Origin: Actinomyces minihominis
GTDB lineage: Bacteria > Actinomycetota > Actinomycetes > Actinomycetales > Actinomycetaceae
DNA length: 64,000 nt
NCBI RefSeq assembly: GCF_900187855.1
Contig: NZ_FYEG01000002.1
Location: 1 to 64,000, forward strand
Direction: 5' to 3'
The notes under the pieces are model-generated. The model did not search any database and had not been told where the DNA came from. It saw only the letters and a list, made by a program, of their open reading frames with translations. This document shows positions 42,097-51,009 of this stretch, piece by piece; position 1 is the stretch's first letter; each line of letters starts with the position of its first letter. A program made the position numbers and the translations under genes.

Positions 42097-44214
42097 GTGA
42101 GCTCGAACCAGAAGAACAATGAGACCAGCGGATACTCGGCTCGTCACCTGACGGTGCTCGAGGGGCTTGAGGCAGTCCGAAAGAGACCCGGCATGTACAT
42201 CGGGTCCACAGACCAGCGCGGCCTTATGCACTGTGTCTGGGAAATCGTTGACAACGCGGTTGATGAGGCGCTTCAGGGAGAGTGCAGTCGAATTGAAGTG
42301 ACGTTGCACAGTGATCGCTCGGTGTCCGTTTCGGATAACGGACGGGGCATCCCGGTTGATCAGGTCCCGGGGGTCGGACTCTCCGGCGTCGAGGTGGTGT
42401 TCACGAAGCTGCACGCTGGAGGTAAGTTCGGCGGATCTTCGTATGCATCTTCCGGTGGGCTTCACGGCGTGGGTGCGTCGGTGGTCAATGCATTGTCAGC
42501 CCGTCTTGACGTCGAGGTCGATCGTGCCGGAAAGACCCACAAGATGAGTTTCCAGCGGGGTGAACCCGGTAGGTTTACCGACGGTGATGCGCCCCATCCA
42601 AACGCGCCTTTCACGGCTTTCCAAGAGGCAGAACCCATCGCGGTGGTGGGAAAGGTCAAGCGTGGGGTCAGTGGGACCAGGGTGAGGTTCTGGCACGACT
42701 TTCAGATTTTCCCTGCCTCTGAGACTTTTTCTTGGGAGGCCTTGACGGCCAGGGGAAGACAGACCGCGTTCCTCGTCCCCGGGCTGACGATCGTTCTTCG
42801 AGATGAAAGGGAAGCGGAGCCGACAGAGGAAGAGTTCTGCTACAGAGGTGGGATCTCCGACTACGTTGACTTCCTATCGGTTGACCGGGGTGTCACCGAT
42901 ACCTGGCGCATAACCGGATCCGGAACCTACGAAGAGACGGTTCAGCAGCTTGATGAAAATGGTCATCTCCGCCCCGCCACCGTGCAGAGAACCTGTGAGG
43001 TCGATGTGGCATTGCGGTGGGGGGTTGGCTATGAGACTGAAATTAGGTCGTTCGTCAACATCATTGCGACTCCAAAAGGGGGGACGCACATTCAAGGATT
43101 TGAGCAGGCCCTGCTTAAGGTCCTCCGCGCCAATGTTGAGAAGCAGTCGCGTCGCCTCAAGTTGACGGCCAAGGACGGCAAACTAGAGAAGGACGACATA
43201 CTGGCCGGCCTTACCGCGGTTGTCACGGTCCGTCTGCCAGAACCACAGTTCGAGGGGCAAACCAAAGAGACCCTGGGAACCCCACAGGTTAGGCCGGTTG
43301 TTCTGCGGGTCATCTCCAAGTGGCTTGAAGAGAAGCTTGCCAAGACCGGTCGTGGTGATAAACAGGAGAACCAGGCACTGATCGATAAACTCGCCGGAGA
43401 GATGAAGGCAAGGGCATCTGCTCGCCTTCACAAAGAAATCTCCCGACGAAAGAACGCACTGGAGACCTCATCGTTACCGGCCAAACTAGCAGATTGCCGG
43501 ACCACCGATGTGGCCCGAAGCGAGCTTTTCATCGTCGAGGGTAACTCGGCTCTTGGAACTGCCAAGGCGGCGCGCTCCTCAGATTTCCAGGCTCTGTTTC
43601 CCATTCGGGGAAAGATCCTCAACGTCCAGAAGGCTTCTACTTCAGACATGCTGGCCAACATTGAGTGCGCCAACTTGATCCAGGTCATCGGTGCTGGTTC
43701 CGGGCGCACCTTCGACGTGGATGCTGCAAGGTACGGCAAGATCATCCTGATGACAGATGCCGATGTCGATGGGGCGCATATCCGCACCCTGTTGCTGACA
43801 CTGTTCTTCCGCTACATGCGTCCGATGGTGGAAGCAGGGCGTGTCTTTGCGGCAGTTCCTCCGCTCCACCGGATTGATGTTCCGGGGAGGGGACGCGGCA
43901 AGACAGAGGTTATCTATACCTACTCCGAAGCTGGCCTCCAAGAAGAGTTGAAAAAACTCTCTGCGCAGCGACGCAAGTACAAGGAGCCAATTCAGCGTTA
44001 CAAGGGTCTTGGAGAGATGGATGCGGACCAACTCGCAGAAACCACGATGGATCCCGCATCCCGCAGACTGCGCCGCGTCACACTGAAGGATGAAGAGGCC
44101 CTGCGGGAAGCTGAAAGTGTGTTTGAGCTACTCATGGGTTCCGTGGTGGCACCGCGCAAGCAATTCATCGTCGATGGAGCACGCTCCATTGTCAGGGATC
44201 GGATCGACGCCTAA
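42097..44214 (+). CDS. parE: DNA topoisomerase IV subunit B
   Basis: This ATPase subunit powers decatenation of daughter chromosomes with ParC. The 705-residue product has the GHKL ATP site (EIVDNAVDEAL, DNGRGIPVD, GGLHGVGASVVNALS), the transducer lysine region, and a TOPRIM domain with EGNSA and DADVDGAHIRTLLL, plus PIRGKILNVQKA. Its place after sigA and before a ParC-like gene matches the topoisomerase IV locus of Streptomyces, which supports ParE over GyrB. The start is GTG 42097, possibly leaderless. Confidence 0.88.
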   Translation: MSSNQKNNETSGYSARHLTVLEGLEAVRKRPGMYIGSTDQRGLMHCVWEIVDNAVDEALQGECSRIEVTLHSDRSVSVSDNGRGIPVDQVPGVGLSGVEVVFTKLHAGGKFGGSSYASSGGLHGVGASVVNALSARLDVEVDRAGKTHKMSFQRGEPGRFTDGDAPHPNAPFTAFQEAEPIAVVGKVKRGVSGTRVRFWHDFQIFPASETFSWEALTARGRQTAFLVPGLTIVLRDEREAEPTEEEFCYRGGISDYVDFLSVDRGVTDTWRITGSGTYEETVQQLDENGHLRPATVQRTCEVDVALRWGVGYETEIRSFVNIIATPKGGTHIQGFEQALLKVLRANVEKQSRRLKLTAKDGKLEKDDILAGLTAVVTVRLPEPQFEGQTKETLGTPQVRPVVLRVISKWLEEKLAKTGRGDKQENQALIDKLAGEMKARASARLHKEISRRKNALETSSLPAKLADCRTTDVARSELFIVEGNSALGTAKAARSSDFQALFPIRGKILNVQKASTSDMLANIECANLIQVIGAGSGRTFDVDAARYGKIILMTDADVDGAHIRTLLLTLFFRYMRPMVEAGRVFAAVPPLHRIDVPGRGRGKTEVIYTYSEAGLQEELKKLSAQRRKYKEPIQRYKGLGEMDADQLAETTMDPASRRLRRVTLKDEEALREAESVFELLMGSVVAPRKQFIVDGARSIVRDRIDA

Positions 44215-44273
44215 GCCAGGTTTCGCCATCAGCCCAGAATCACACTATGTGCTGGCGCAGTTGAGGAATGGGC

Positions 44274-44279
44274 TATTCT
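44274..44279 (+). promoter_or_regulatory. Candidate -10 element for the leaderless GNAT gene
   Basis: TATTCT lies six bases before a GTG at 44286. This favours that GTG over the ATG at 44268, whose GAGG is only two bases away and too close for normal use. Confidence 0.35.
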
Positions 44280-44285
44280 GAATTA

Positions 44286-45290
44286 GTGAATGAAGATCAG
44301 GACCACTTGCCGTTGGAACTCCCCGGCGTTGCTTGGGAGCCACTGATTTCAGAACACGCTGCACCCCTGTCTGAGTTGCTCGCTCTCATTGAAGAGTCTG
44401 AGGGAGTGCCGTACAGAACCTCCGAAGCTGAGATAGCAGAGATCTTCGCGAAAGGTGGTCAATGGAATGGCGTGGCTGGCTTTGACGTCAATGGCAGCCA
44501 GAAGATGGTGGCATTTGGCTATGTTGAGCTGGCGCGAGGAAGTTCCGAGCAGGTGGTTTGCCAGGGCGGAGTTGCCCCTAGGGCTCGGGGCAACGGCATC
44601 GGTTCATCACTTCTAAAGTGGCAGACTAAAGCCGGTTCGAAACTCGCTCACGAAGAGTTCAGACAAAATGGTGGACGATTGACGCACACCATCCACGAGG
44701 GCGACACCGAGTTCCTCAGCGCGCTCGAGCAGATGGGGTACACCTGGGAGAGTTCTGCTGTCGAACTGCGCTGCGTGGTAGAACGATGGCGACGCGCAGA
44801 GGCTGCTCCGACCTACTTTGAAGTCGTTCCCTGGACCCCCGACCTCGACGATGCAACCCGACGAGCATTCAATCAAGCGCAGAGTGAGCTGGGTCTTGAA
44901 AACCTTAGGGCAACCCAGGACGACTGGCGCATGATCAATGCCGGTATCCGTCGAGACTGGTCGTTTGTAGCTCTCAGCCGTGAGGGAGACCGGCCGAGGG
45001 TGATCGGCTTTATTTCCGTCGGCGGATACGAACAGGACTGGGAGGCTCTTGGCTGGAGAGAGGGCGTCTTGCAGATTGCGGCTGCATTCGGGTCCAAGGA
45101 CCGCGACAAGCTCCTTAGCGAGCTGGTCAACCATACTGCTGAAGCCCTAGTGGCCGATGGGATCGACAAGATCAGTGTCACGCTAGATCCGGAAGAGGAT
45201 GAAGCCTCGATGAGGTTCTACCGAGATCACGGATTTGAGATCTCCTCTTGGTTCCACACCTACTCGCTGCGTGTAGCTCCAGAATCCTAA
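44286..45290 (+). CDS. GNAT-family acetyltransferase, tandem domain
   Basis: The roughly 334-residue product appears to carry two GNAT folds. The first has QGGVAPRARGNGIGSSLLKWQ, the acetyl-CoA pyrophosphate loop of the R/QxxGxG/A kind. The second, near residues 190-330, ends in SVTLDPEEDEASMRFYRDHGFE, with the terminal helix and strand of a GNAT domain. The layout resembles mycothiol synthase (MshD), but mycothiol context is missing, so the substrate is open. The gene lies between parE and parC. The GTG at 44286 is chosen over the ATG at 44268. Confidence 0.78.
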   Translation: MNEDQDHLPLELPGVAWEPLISEHAAPLSELLALIEESEGVPYRTSEAEIAEIFAKGGQWNGVAGFDVNGSQKMVAFGYVELARGSSEQVVCQGGVAPRARGNGIGSSLLKWQTKAGSKLAHEEFRQNGGRLTHTIHEGDTEFLSALEQMGYTWESSAVELRCVVERWRRAEAAPTYFEVVPWTPDLDDATRRAFNQAQSELGLENLRATQDDWRMINAGIRRDWSFVALSREGDRPRVIGFISVGGYEQDWEALGWREGVLQIAAAFGSKDRDKLLSELVNHTAEALVADGIDKISVTLDPEEDEASMRFYRDHGFEISSWFHTYSLRVAPES

Positions 45291-45328
45291 GACAAGCAGA
45301 AGTAACACGCAGCGAGTGGAACGCTCGC

Positions 45329-47758
45329 TTAGGTTAGGGATTCGACGACGGACTGAAGCTGAAGTCCGGAGCCATCTCGTTTGCCCGGTTCTGATGAAAG
45401 CGGAACGACAGTTCCCGATGAGGTCGCTGCCACGGGCATGAACGGACCGGCCCAGCCTAACCTCAGGTGGCTCTCATTCCTCAGGAACCTGTGGCAACGC
45501 ACCCCCATGGTTGCGCGCCCCTTGGCGGGGAACTCCACCAGGGGAGTGAACTTGGCGGAGCCGGGGAATGTCCCAGGAATGCCATCTTTTGGCTCTGTAA
45601 TCGTGGCGACGACGGCTGTTGCTACCTCTTCGACGGTCGCGAAGAAGATTGCCTCATCACCGGAAGCTAGTTTGATACCCGCAATTCCCCCACCGGCTGG
45701 TCCCTGAGGGCGCACCGAGTCAATGGGGAACTTGAGAAGTTGGGCCGACCTGGTAATGAAAACTGCAAAGTCGGTGGAGTTACTGTTGGATGCCCCCACT
45801 ACGCGGTCACCTCCCTCAAGGGTGATGACCGGCCAGGAGTCGCGGTTAGTGGGCCAGTCGGGGCGCACCCTCTTGACCACACCGAAGCTGGTTCCAAGTG
45901 CAAGGACCTGGTCGGTAGCCTGCGAGACAACCCCCACGGGTTCCACGCCGCTCGGCACAGTTTCCTGGATAATTTCGGTGACGGAAACGGTTCCAGCCAG
46001 TGACTGTCCGAGGTCGGACCGCACGAGGGCCGGAAGGGTCTCTACCGCAACGCGGCGGGCAATGCCATCGGAGAAGACCACGATCACCTGGCCGCGGGTG
46101 GTGGATTCTCCCCACGAACGGAAGTGGTCACTCTCTCCTGCGACAGGTGGGGCCGGAGGTTCACTACCGGGGATCCGCGCGATTCCGCCCTCGGGTGTCA
46201 GGACCACGATGCACGGCTCGTCTGGAATCTCCAGGTCGGAGCCGAGGGCGGCCGGGCTAACGGACTGCGCATCCTCGGAAAGGAGGACGGTACGTCGCGG
46301 CGACTTCACGGCGGCAGCCGTTGCTTCGAGATCGTCCGCCACCTTCTGTTCGAGGAGCTGACGGGATCCCGCGATCGCCCGAAGCCTGTCGAGTTCATCC
46401 TCGAGTTGGTCACGTTCGCTCTCAAGCTCCAGTCGCGAAAACTTGGTGAGGCGTCGCAGACGAAGCTCCAGGATGTAATTTGCCTGAATCTCAGTGAGGT
46501 CGAAGGCGATCTGGAGGCGCCCACGGGCCTCGTCGACATCGCCGGAGGATCGGATGATGGCGATGACGTCGTCGATGTCCAGGATGGCCCGCAGGAGGCC
46601 TTCAACGAGGTGGAGGCGCTCTTGCTTCCTCTTGATGAGGAACATGGTTCGTCTCAGCGTGACGTCGAGGCGGTGGTCAATGAAGACCCGCAGGATATCG
46701 GCCAAGGTCATGGTTTTAGGTTGGCCTTCGACAAGTGCCACCGCGTTGGTCGCGAAGGACTCTTCAAGTGGGGTGTGCTTGTAGAGGAGGGCGAGGACGG
46801 ACTCCGGGTTGAAACCATTCTTAACGTTGACAACCATTCTCAGACCATGCTCACGGTCGGTCAGGTTGGAAACAGCCGAAATTCCCTTGATTTTGCCGGC
46901 GTTGACTCCATCCTTGATCTTCTCGATCACCCTTTCGGGACCGACCATGTAGGGCAGCTCCGTGATGACAATCCCCATGCGACGCGCAGATACTCGTTCA
47001 ATGGAAGCCTTCGCACGAACCTTGAAGATTCCGCGCCCAGTCTCATAGGCCTCCTCGACGCCCTGGAGGCCCGGGATGATCCCTCCGCCCGGGAAGTCCG
47101 GCCCGGGGATGAATCGCATCAACTCACGGTTGGTGGTGTCCGGGTGTCGAAGCATATGCAACGCCCCACGGAGCGCCTCTGCTGGGTTATGGGGGGGAAT
47201 CGATGTCGCCATGCCGACTGCGATGCCTGAGGCTCCGTTGACCAGAAGCGAGGGGAAGTCAGCAGGAAGCACATCGGGCTGTTGAAACTGGTTGTCGTAG
47301 TTGGGTACAAAATCGACTGCGTCCTCATCCAAACCGTCGGTGAGAAGTGCAGCCGAGGGAGCTAAACGTGCCTCCGTGTAGCGTGCTGCCGCGGGACCAT
47401 CATCAAGTGATCCAAAGTTTCCGTGGCCGTCGACTAGGGGAAGCCTCAGGTTGAAGTCCTGTGCCAGTCTGACCAGGGCGTCGTAGATCGGGGCATCGCC
47501 GTGAGGGTGCAGCTTGCCCATCACCTCGCCGACAACACGTTGGGACTTTACGTGGCCACGATCAGGGGTAAGGCCCATCTTATGCATCTGGTAGACGATG
47601 CGACGTTGCACCGGTTTTAAGCCGTCGCGCGCGTCAGGAAGCGCCCTCGCATAGATCACCGAGTAGGCGTACTCCAGGAAGGAATCACGCATTTCCACCG
47701 AGACATCAATGTCATCGATACTGTCTGCCTCATTTTCACCGACCACGTTAATTGCCAT
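45329..47758 (-). CDS. parC: DNA topoisomerase IV subunit A
   Basis: The breakage-reunion subunit partners ParE. The product of about 809 residues has the winged-helix region HPHGDAPIYDALVRLAQDF, the catalytic tyrosine in AARYTEARL (about residue 127), and a C-terminal beta-pinwheel without a GyrA box (QRRGGKG-like), which favours ParC over GyrA. The residue matching E. coli GyrA Ser83 is alanine; Asp87 is kept. Start choice is uncertain: ATG 47758 has AATAAT seven bases before it, and an ATG three codons upstream lies within that hexamer. It converges with the GNAT gene and diverges from the DUF5998 gene. Confidence 0.87.
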   Translation of the reverse strand: MAINVVGENEADSIDDIDVSVEMRDSFLEYAYSVIYARALPDARDGLKPVQRRIVYQMHKMGLTPDRGHVKSQRVVGEVMGKLHPHGDAPIYDALVRLAQDFNLRLPLVDGHGNFGSLDDGPAAARYTEARLAPSAALLTDGLDEDAVDFVPNYDNQFQQPDVLPADFPSLLVNGASGIAVGMATSIPPHNPAEALRGALHMLRHPDTTNRELMRFIPGPDFPGGGIIPGLQGVEEAYETGRGIFKVRAKASIERVSARRMGIVITELPYMVGPERVIEKIKDGVNAGKIKGISAVSNLTDREHGLRMVVNVKNGFNPESVLALLYKHTPLEESFATNAVALVEGQPKTMTLADILRVFIDHRLDVTLRRTMFLIKRKQERLHLVEGLLRAILDIDDVIAIIRSSGDVDEARGRLQIAFDLTEIQANYILELRLRRLTKFSRLELESERDQLEDELDRLRAIAGSRQLLEQKVADDLEATAAAVKSPRRTVLLSEDAQSVSPAALGSDLEIPDEPCIVVLTPEGGIARIPGSEPPAPPVAGESDHFRSWGESTTRGQVIVVFSDGIARRVAVETLPALVRSDLGQSLAGTVSVTEIIQETVPSGVEPVGVVSQATDQVLALGTSFGVVKRVRPDWPTNRDSWPVITLEGGDRVVGASNSNSTDFAVFITRSAQLLKFPIDSVRPQGPAGGGIAGIKLASGDEAIFFATVEEVATAVVATITEPKDGIPGTFPGSAKFTPLVEFPAKGRATMGVRCHRFLRNESHLRLGWAGPFMPVAATSSGTVVPLSSEPGKRDGSGLQLQSVVESLT

Positions 47759-47824
47759 GGGGGCCATTATTGTTGAGTTTGGGCGGTCACCCGACCACCC
47801 ACGCCTACGAAGGATGAGACAGCC

Positions 47825-48388
47825 ATGACCAGTTTCGAGAAGGTTCGATCTCTAGGCTTCCACGCCGACCTGATCGAACGCCTACTTCGGCAGGTCAATG
47901 CTGGCCATCTGCCGGAACACTGTCTGTTCCAACTGGAGACAACCTTTGACGACCAAGCCGTCTTCCGCCACTTTGACCTCATTGGTCTTCGTGACTCACT
48001 CCTCACCGCAGTTCACGTCGATGAGCTGGCAGACGGAGTGCGGTGGTATCTGAATCTGATCCACGTCCGGCAGATTACCGGGCTTGAACTGGGAAGTGCG
48101 TCCGTTCCGAGCCGAATGCTTCCTGAAGAGGAAGTAGTGCTTCCGGGGCAGCAGATGGAGGCCGTGCTACCGGGTTTGACGGTGGTTCTCTCGTTTGCCA
48201 CCCATCGAAGTATCGCGATGGAGCCAATGCACTGTGATGATCCTGATTGCATGGCTGATCACGGGATGATTGGTTCACAGAAGGACGACGGACTTGTGAT
48301 GAGTTTTGGGGTGCAACCCGAGAGCTCAGGTGAGGACGATGCCATGACCTTTGTCGGAGCACTTTCGATGAGGCTCGGTGAGCAGTAA
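47825..48388 (+). CDS. DUF5998 family protein
   Basis: The 187-residue product begins TSFEKVRSLGFHADLIERLL and has a two-domain beta-rich layout with CDDPDCMADHG, a cysteine pair, in the C-terminal half. The family is actinobacterial and usually lies between parC and a phosphodiesterase, as here; function is unknown. AAGGATGAGA precedes the ATG at 47825. Its stop overlaps the next start as TAATG, so translation is coupled. Confidence 0.75.
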   Translation: MTSFEKVRSLGFHADLIERLLRQVNAGHLPEHCLFQLETTFDDQAVFRHFDLIGLRDSLLTAVHVDELADGVRWYLNLIHVRQITGLELGSASVPSRMLPEEEVVLPGQQMEAVLPGLTVVLSFATHRSIAMEPMHCDDPDCMADHGMIGSQKDDGLVMSFGVQPESSGEDDAMTFVGALSMRLGEQ

Positions 48389-49548
48389 TGCAGATCGAGA
48401 GCACAGCCTTCACGAAGCCCCTCCCAGAGGGCGTCATCGCACCGATCCCTCCACCCACACCGTGGATCGGTGATGTCCTTGAAGCTGCCGCCTATGCCGG
48501 CACGGGGGGAGAGTTTGTCGCGAGTGGACGTGCGGAAGCTTCCGCGGATCAGTTTCGCCTTGAGAAGGGGCTCCCGGTCGTGGTGGTCCTTGCCGACGGG
48601 CTCGGCCTCAACCAGCTAATGGACAAACTGGGACACGCCCCAACCCTGCGCAGCCTCCGAAGTGAGCCGGTTCGCGCCCAGACGGTGGCGCCATCAACTA
48701 CCTCTGCGGCTCTCACGACCCTCGCCACAGGACGGGTGCCGGGCGCAACTCGGATGGTCGGATACTCGGTGCGCCACGGAGACGGCGTGATGAACCTGCT
48801 CCAGTTTTCCCCCGGGGTAAGCGGGCGAGAGTGGCAACCCGAACCCACTATTCTCGAGCGAATGACCGCCCGAGGCGTTGACTGTGCGATTGTGACTGAC
48901 CCCCGTTTTCAGGATTCCGGGCTGACGGGGGCTGCGATGCGAGGAGCCCGTTTTGTGGGGGCCCAGGACCTCGCCTCACGGTTTGGTCGCGCGGTGGGGG
49001 AGGCGCGCCGAAAGACGCCGCTCACATACGTCTACTGGTCGGGCATCGATAAGGTCGGCCATGGACACGGGCCGAACTCCCATGCCTGGAGCGCTGCGCT
49101 GGAGGACTTTGACATGGAGATCCGCAGCCTGATCAGCTCTGTTGGTGATCGCGCTCAGGTCCTGCTCACGGCTGATCACGGGATGGTCGAGGTCGGTCAA
49201 CGCGTTGATATCGCAAGCGTTCCCATCCTCGCTGAAGGGGTTGAGCTGGTTACCGGTGAGGGGCGGGCCGCACACATTCACGCATTTCCGGGTCAGTCTG
49301 AGTCTGTCGAGCAGCGCTGGCGTGACTACTGGGGAGACCGGGCATGGATCTTCAATCGCCAGCAGGTTCCCCAGATTATCGGGGACGGGCCCGGACTGAG
49401 CCTGCTCGGCGACCTCCTGGTCATGCCGGATGGTGATGCTGTAGTGGGTGACTCAAGGACCCAGTCACCGTCGGCTCTGTTTATGCCCGGGGTCCACGGA
49501 TCGCTTACAGAAACCGAGATGGGGATCCCTGTTTGGCGCCTCTGCTAG
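48388..49548 (+). CDS. Alkaline phosphatase superfamily phosphodiesterase/nucleotide pyrophosphatase
   Basis: The 386-residue product has the fold of type I phosphodiesterases: VVVLADGLGLNQL with a metal aspartate, APSTTSAALTTLATGR with the threonine nucleophile, SGIDKVGHGHGPNSHAW with metal Asp and His, and LTADHGMVEVG with the last metal pair. The substrate is unknown, but nucleotides or phosphonates are candidates. No signal peptide is seen. Start ATG overlaps the DUF5998 stop. Its TAG stop is shared within CTAG (49545-49548) with sepH on the other strand. Confidence 0.85.
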   Translation: MQIESTAFTKPLPEGVIAPIPPPTPWIGDVLEAAAYAGTGGEFVASGRAEASADQFRLEKGLPVVVVLADGLGLNQLMDKLGHAPTLRSLRSEPVRAQTVAPSTTSAALTTLATGRVPGATRMVGYSVRHGDGVMNLLQFSPGVSGREWQPEPTILERMTARGVDCAIVTDPRFQDSGLTGAAMRGARFVGAQDLASRFGRAVGEARRKTPLTYVYWSGIDKVGHGHGPNSHAWSAALEDFDMEIRSLISSVGDRAQVLLTADHGMVEVGQRVDIASVPILAEGVELVTGEGRAAHIHAFPGQSESVEQRWRDYWGDRAWIFNRQQVPQIIGDGPGLSLLGDLLVMPDGDAVVGDSRTQSPSALFMPGVHGSLTETEMGIPVWRLC

Positions 49549-50528
49549 TTCCCCCGTGAGCCAAAGACAATTTCGTCCCAGGAAGGCATGGGCTTGCGGC
49601 CACGCTTCTTCGAACTCTCAGTTGGCTTCGGGGAAGCATCTTCACCCTCATTTGGGTCCCTATCGGGTGGCGTATTGGCGTTGGTAGAGGAAGCGCTCCG
49701 TTCCTCGGGTTCCACCTGATCAACGTGTCCGAGGGCTGCTGGAGCCGGACTGGGTGGTGCCACAACCGGAGAGATGATGGGGACCGTTTCTACCTGCTCA
49801 TCTTCACCCTCAAAGCCCATCATCACGGGTTGACGACGACCACGGGCGGCACTGAGGCGCTTAAGAAGTTGCTCTTGGCGCTCAAGCAGGATGTCGTCCT
49901 CATCGGAGAATGGATCAACCGTTGAGCTCGCGACTGGAGGGAACAGTGCGCGGACGGTTTCGGGCGTCCTAGTCGTTTCCGTGAGCTCTCGAGCTGTGTC
50001 ATCACTGGCAGTGGCGAGATCTGTCGCTTCTGCTAGTGTCCACATTGCGGACTTTTCGATGTCGTCCTCGACAAAAACAACCGAGACCTCCCATGCCCCT
50101 GAGTCGCGCTTGGAGGCAGTCCATCTCAGTTCTTCCGTGTCGACCCCGCGCTCAGCCAGACGGTCAACCACAAGGTCGCCAATGGTCGGGGAGTCGGGCT
50201 CATTTCCGACGGGGGAGGACAGGGCACGGTCGATGGCGCGCATGATCTCAGCGCGAACCGGCCCCTCGAAACGCCGGACGCGTTCAATATCGGTTCCGGT
50301 TTGCTCGTTGATCTGGATCGCAGTTAAGCCTTCTCTCAAGAGGGCTTGGATTTCCCGAGGGGTGAGTCGTCGCTGAGGTGAATCGGGGACCACCTCAAGG
50401 GTCGATCCCCGCAGGATCGACGAGGTCAACATCTCGGTTAGGGGCGCAACAAACTCACGTCCGTCCCCATCCCGAAAGAGAAGAGCATCACTTCCTGCAT
50501 CGCGTCCCACAAACTCAAGAACAATCAT
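49545..50528 (-). CDS. sepH: Septation protein SepH (DUF3071)
   Basis: SepH binds FtsZ and supports its assembly at division sites in actinobacteria. The 327-residue product has the conserved N-terminal domain (MIVLEFVGRDAG, PREIQALLREGLTAIQINEQTG with a helix-turn-helix-like core, RVRRFEGPV) and, after a long acidic and proline-rich linker, the conserved C-terminal motif RGRKPMPSWDEIVFGSR. Start at ATG 50528 follows AAAGGTGGG; a GTG three codons upstream overlaps that site. It is convergent with the phosphodiesterase gene, sharing the stop region. Confidence 0.92.
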   Translation of the reverse strand: MIVLEFVGRDAGSDALLFRDGDGREFVAPLTEMLTSSILRGSTLEVVPDSPQRRLTPREIQALLREGLTAIQINEQTGTDIERVRRFEGPVRAEIMRAIDRALSSPVGNEPDSPTIGDLVVDRLAERGVDTEELRWTASKRDSGAWEVSVVFVEDDIEKSAMWTLAEATDLATASDDTARELTETTRTPETVRALFPPVASSTVDPFSDEDDILLERQEQLLKRLSAARGRRQPVMMGFEGEDEQVETVPIISPVVAPPSPAPAALGHVDQVEPEERSASSTNANTPPDRDPNEGEDASPKPTESSKKRGRKPMPSWDEIVFGSRGN

Positions 50529-50694
50529 GTGTCCCACCTTTCCCGACTACATGGTGCCAAACTCCCCACCATCCCGATGGATGCTGTGGGGCGTGTTCAG
50601 AAAGCGGATGGAACTGAACCACCAATGGTGTTACTATCCCCGCGGTTGCCCATCCTGGTAATCCGAGCCGCAGTTCGAGCGTGAAAGGACACTA

Positions 50695-50997
50695 ATGGCT
50701 ACCGACTACGATGCCCCGCGTAAGTCTGAAGAGGATATTTCAGAGGACTCTATCGAGGAGCTGAAGTCACGCCGAACCGATATTGGTTCGAATGACGTTG
50801 ATGAGGACGAGAATGAAGCGGCGGAGAGCTTCGAGCTCCCGGGCGCGGACCTCTCGAAGGAAGAGCTCACCGTGCTGGTTGTCCCAGCGCAAGAAGATGA
50901 GTTCACGTGCGTCTCGTGCTTCCTTGTAAAGCACACTTCTCAGCTTTCACCTGAGAGCGAACCCGGCGCCCCGATGTGCCTCGATTGCATGGCCTAG
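50695..50997 (+). CDS. DUF4193 family protein
   Basis: The 100-residue product has an acidic N-terminal half, a short LVVPAQEDEFTC segment and two CxxC pairs (CVSC and CLDC), a likely zinc ribbon. The family is actinobacterial, with unknown function. GAAAGGA precedes the ATG. In mycobacteria its gene lies with DUF3093 and dut; here DUF3710 follows directly after 12 bases. The four genes to 52833 appear to be one operon. Confidence 0.9.
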   Translation: MATDYDAPRKSEEDISEDSIEELKSRRTDIGSNDVDEDENEAAESFELPGADLSKEELTVLVVPAQEDEFTCVSCFLVKHTSQLSPESEPGAPMCLDCMA

Positions 50998-51009
50998 GGA
51001 GCGCGCATC

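Noticed and set aside
46124-47230. A 368-codon open frame on the plus strand
   Set aside because: It lies wholly antisense to parC, has no ribosome site or recognisable domain, and its codons mirror those of the conserved topoisomerase.
42097-47758. Annotating the pair as gyrB and gyrA
   Set aside because: The A subunit lacks a GyrA box in its C-terminal domain, the genes are not adjacent in the gyrBA order, and the sigA neighbourhood matches topoisomerase IV.
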